A stretch of 10,253 nucleotides of DNA, taken from assembly GCA_028717525.1 (NCBI GenBank), contig JAQUNT010000038.1, positions 1 to 10,253 of the forward strand, given 5' to 3'. Source of the stretch: Elusimicrobiota bacterium. Lineage in GTDB: Bacteria; Elusimicrobiota; Elusimicrobia; UBA1565; UBA9628. Below, in pieces: positions 6,201 through 10,253 of the stretch. Numbering within the stretch: position 1 is the first letter of the stretch; every line of letters starts with the position of its first letter. The notes below the pieces were generated by a model, which saw nothing but the letters and a program-made list of their open reading frames with translations, made no database searches and was not told the origin of the DNA. The position numbers were made by a program, and so were the translations under genes.

Positions 6201-6508
6201 TCGTCGAGCTTGATGTCCGCGTACTTGGCGTGGCTGCCCAGGCAGCGCCCCTTGCCTTCAGCCATCTGCTGCAAACCCCGGCGCACGGAGGCCAGCGCCT
6301 TCTTATTCTTGAAAAGCCACGCCTCGTTCGCGGGAATCATCACCTGCGGGTCGAGCAGTATCTGCCCGGCCTCGTTGCGGTAGACGCGGTAGAGCTCGTG
6401 GACCGGGCCCTTCAGCACGACGCGGTGCTTGGCATCCGCCTTGACCGCCCCGTAGTCCAGGAAATCGCCCTCTCGGACCACATCGGAATACTTGGTCTTC
6501 TTGGCCAT
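6197..6508 (-). CDS. Antitoxin partner of the RelE/ParE-type toxin
   Basis: A 103-residue protein starting at the ATG at 6508 and ending in a TGA that overlaps the toxin start. A basic N-terminus (AKKTK) is followed by HRVVLKGP...YRVYRNEAGQILLDPQVMIP, which looks like the beta-strand swap pattern of AbrB-type DNA-binding antitoxins. A helical part then follows (NEAWLFKNKKALASVRRGLQQMAEGK). The antitoxin-first order matches classic type II modules, in which the antitoxin binds the toxin and represses its own promoter. In-frame ATGs at 6526 and 6514 would add six or two residues. 6508 is preferred because the best promoter (-35 at 6538-6543, -10 at 6515-6520) predicts transcription starting at this very codon, and none of the three has a good SD. 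The AbrB-like fold is inferred from strand pattern only. Confidence 0.75.
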   Translation of the reverse strand: MAKKTKYSDVVREGDFLDYGAVKADAKHRVVLKGPVHELYRVYRNEAGQILLDPQVMIPANEAWLFKNKKALASVRRGLQQMAEGKGRCLGSHAKYADIKLDD

Positions 6509-6514
6509 ACCCAT

Positions 6515-6543
6515 AGTATGGCCCATGGTGGGATTGTTGTCAA
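6515..6543 (-). promoter_or_regulatory. Promoter of the toxin-antitoxin operon
   Basis: On the minus strand a perfect TTGACA (-35, 6538-6543) is followed after exactly 17 bases by CATACT (-10, 6515-6520, four of six). The predicted start, seven bases on, is 6508, the A of the preferred antitoxin ATG, which would give a leaderless transcript. The promoter begins 15 bases after the ligA stop, so the module can be expressed apart from nusB-ligA. Confidence 0.55.
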
Positions 6544-6557
6544 GTGGGGAAATCCCA

Positions 6558-6559
<2 letters not shown>
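6543..6559 (-). repeat. Inverted repeat at the ligA stop and the toxin-antitoxin -35
   Basis: AGTGGG at 6543-6548 and CCCACT at 6554-6559 form a six-pair inverted repeat with a five-base centre. It covers the TAG of ligA and touches the -35 box of the toxin-antitoxin promoter. It could be an operator for antitoxin self-repression or a weak hairpin at the end of ligA; no T run follows. Confidence 0.35.
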
Positions 6560-8970
<2,411 letters not shown>

Positions 8971-8978
8971 GGGCGGAT

Positions 8979-9039
8979 TCCTTGGTCACAGGATGAAAGA
9001 GCGCGCGGCTATTATAACATTTGGCCTTTGGGGCCAGAA
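8979..9039 (-). promoter_or_regulatory. Promoter and ribosome binding site of nusB-ligA
   Basis: On the minus strand TGTTATAAT (9011-9019) is an extended -10 with a perfect TATAAT core (9011-9016). The -35 position, 17 bases upstream (9034-9039), reads TTCTGG, a weak match that the extended -10 could offset. A TTGACT further upstream is too far away (22-base spacer). Transcription should start near 9004, giving a leader of about 34 bases that includes the AAGGA ribosome binding site at 8979-8983. Confidence 0.65.
9022..9036. repeat. Inverted repeat between the divergent promoters
   Basis: TGGCC-N5-GGCCA is a perfect inverted repeat lying in the spacer of the nusB promoter and over the -35 position of the ABC transporter promoter. 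It is well placed to be an operator that could affect both directions, although short GC palindromes are common in such DNA. Confidence 0.35.
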
Positions 9040-9056
9040 GTCAAAATTCATAGAAT
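9028..9056 (+). promoter_or_regulatory. Putative promoter of the ABC exporter operon
   Basis: TAGAAT (9051-9056, five of six matches to TATAAT) lies 17 bases after a weak -35, TTGGGG (9028-9033). The predicted start, seven bases after the -10, is 9063, the A of the ATG. No Shine-Dalgarno sequence is present, consistent with a leaderless message. Confidence 0.45.
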
Positions 9057-9062
9057 AACGAC

Positions 9063-10039
<977 letters not shown>

Positions 10040-10043
<4 letters not shown>

Positions 10044-10253
10044 GCCCCCTGCTCGCCGACCTCGAGGCCGTCTATGCCCTGTTCCTGCGCGAGATCAAGG
10101 TCTTCTTCCGGGAGAAGGAGCGCATCATCTCCATTATGGTCTCTCCGCTGCTCTTCCTCTTCGTGGTGGGGCGGGGCCTGGCGGGGCACAGCCCGGTGCC
10201 GGGCTACAGCTACCAGCAGTTCATCTTCCCGGGCATCCTGTGCATGGTCATCC
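10040..10253 (+). CDS. ABC-2 type transporter permease (3' end missing)
   Basis: The gene starts at an ATG overlapping the stop of the ATPase gene and runs off the window after 71 codons. The visible N-terminus has a cytoplasmic stretch with FLREIKVFFREKERIIS, the amphipathic coupling region typical of ABC-2 permeases (DrrB/NodJ type). A first membrane helix follows (about 34-48, SPLLFLFVVGRG), then YSYQQFIFPGILCMV, the start of the second helix with the common F-x-x-P-G-I pattern. It should form the membrane channel for the ATPase encoded just before it. Confidence 0.88.

Noticed and set aside
9039..9044. TTGACT as the -35 of nusB
   Set aside because: The spacer to TATAAT is 22 bases, too long; the extended -10 with the weaker TTCTGG at 17 bases is preferred.

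Overview
The window is uniformly GC-rich, gene-dense bacterial DNA with short intergenic gaps and many overlapping stop/start junctions. Gram-negative traits are suggested by secreted and membrane proteins and by a signal-peptidase-II-like domain. Nothing here names the species. The mix of an Ala/Pro-rich secreted leader on a membrane enzyme, tandem radical SAM enzymes and a GC-rich background would fit an uncultured lineage such as Elusimicrobiota or a deltaproteobacterial-type group, but that is a guess.

Layout. (1) 1-1947, plus strand: two paralogous radical SAM enzymes (the first cut by the window edge) flank a 39-codon reading frame at 881-1000. That frame has a good Shine-Dalgarno sequence and a leader-like W-x2-P-x-I-E-E-V motif. 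It overlaps the gene before it by 38 bp and touches the gene after it through a GTGA junction. This looks like a RiPP or peptide-derived cofactor cassette and is the most interesting part of the window. (2) 2046-3494, plus: an exported protein with a long Ala/Pro-rich region followed by a membrane domain that carries the signature residues of lipoprotein signal peptidase (LspA). (3) 8970-3502, minus: nusB and ligA (overlapping), a type II toxin-antitoxin pair with its own promoter, then a secreted metallophosphoesterase coupled by ATGA to a divergent purH. (4) 9063-10253, plus: an ABC ATPase coupled by ATGA to the start of an ABC-2 permease, an export pump of the DrrAB type, transcribed divergently from nusB.

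The parts are mostly independent: peptide modification, lipoprotein or membrane processing, replication/transcription housekeeping, a toxin-antitoxin module, purine synthesis or a relative of it, and an exporter. Three genes (at 2046, 6508 and 9063) have a -10-like hexamer ending exactly six bases before the ATG and no strong Shine-Dalgarno, which suggests that leaderless mRNAs may be used alongside SD-led ones.
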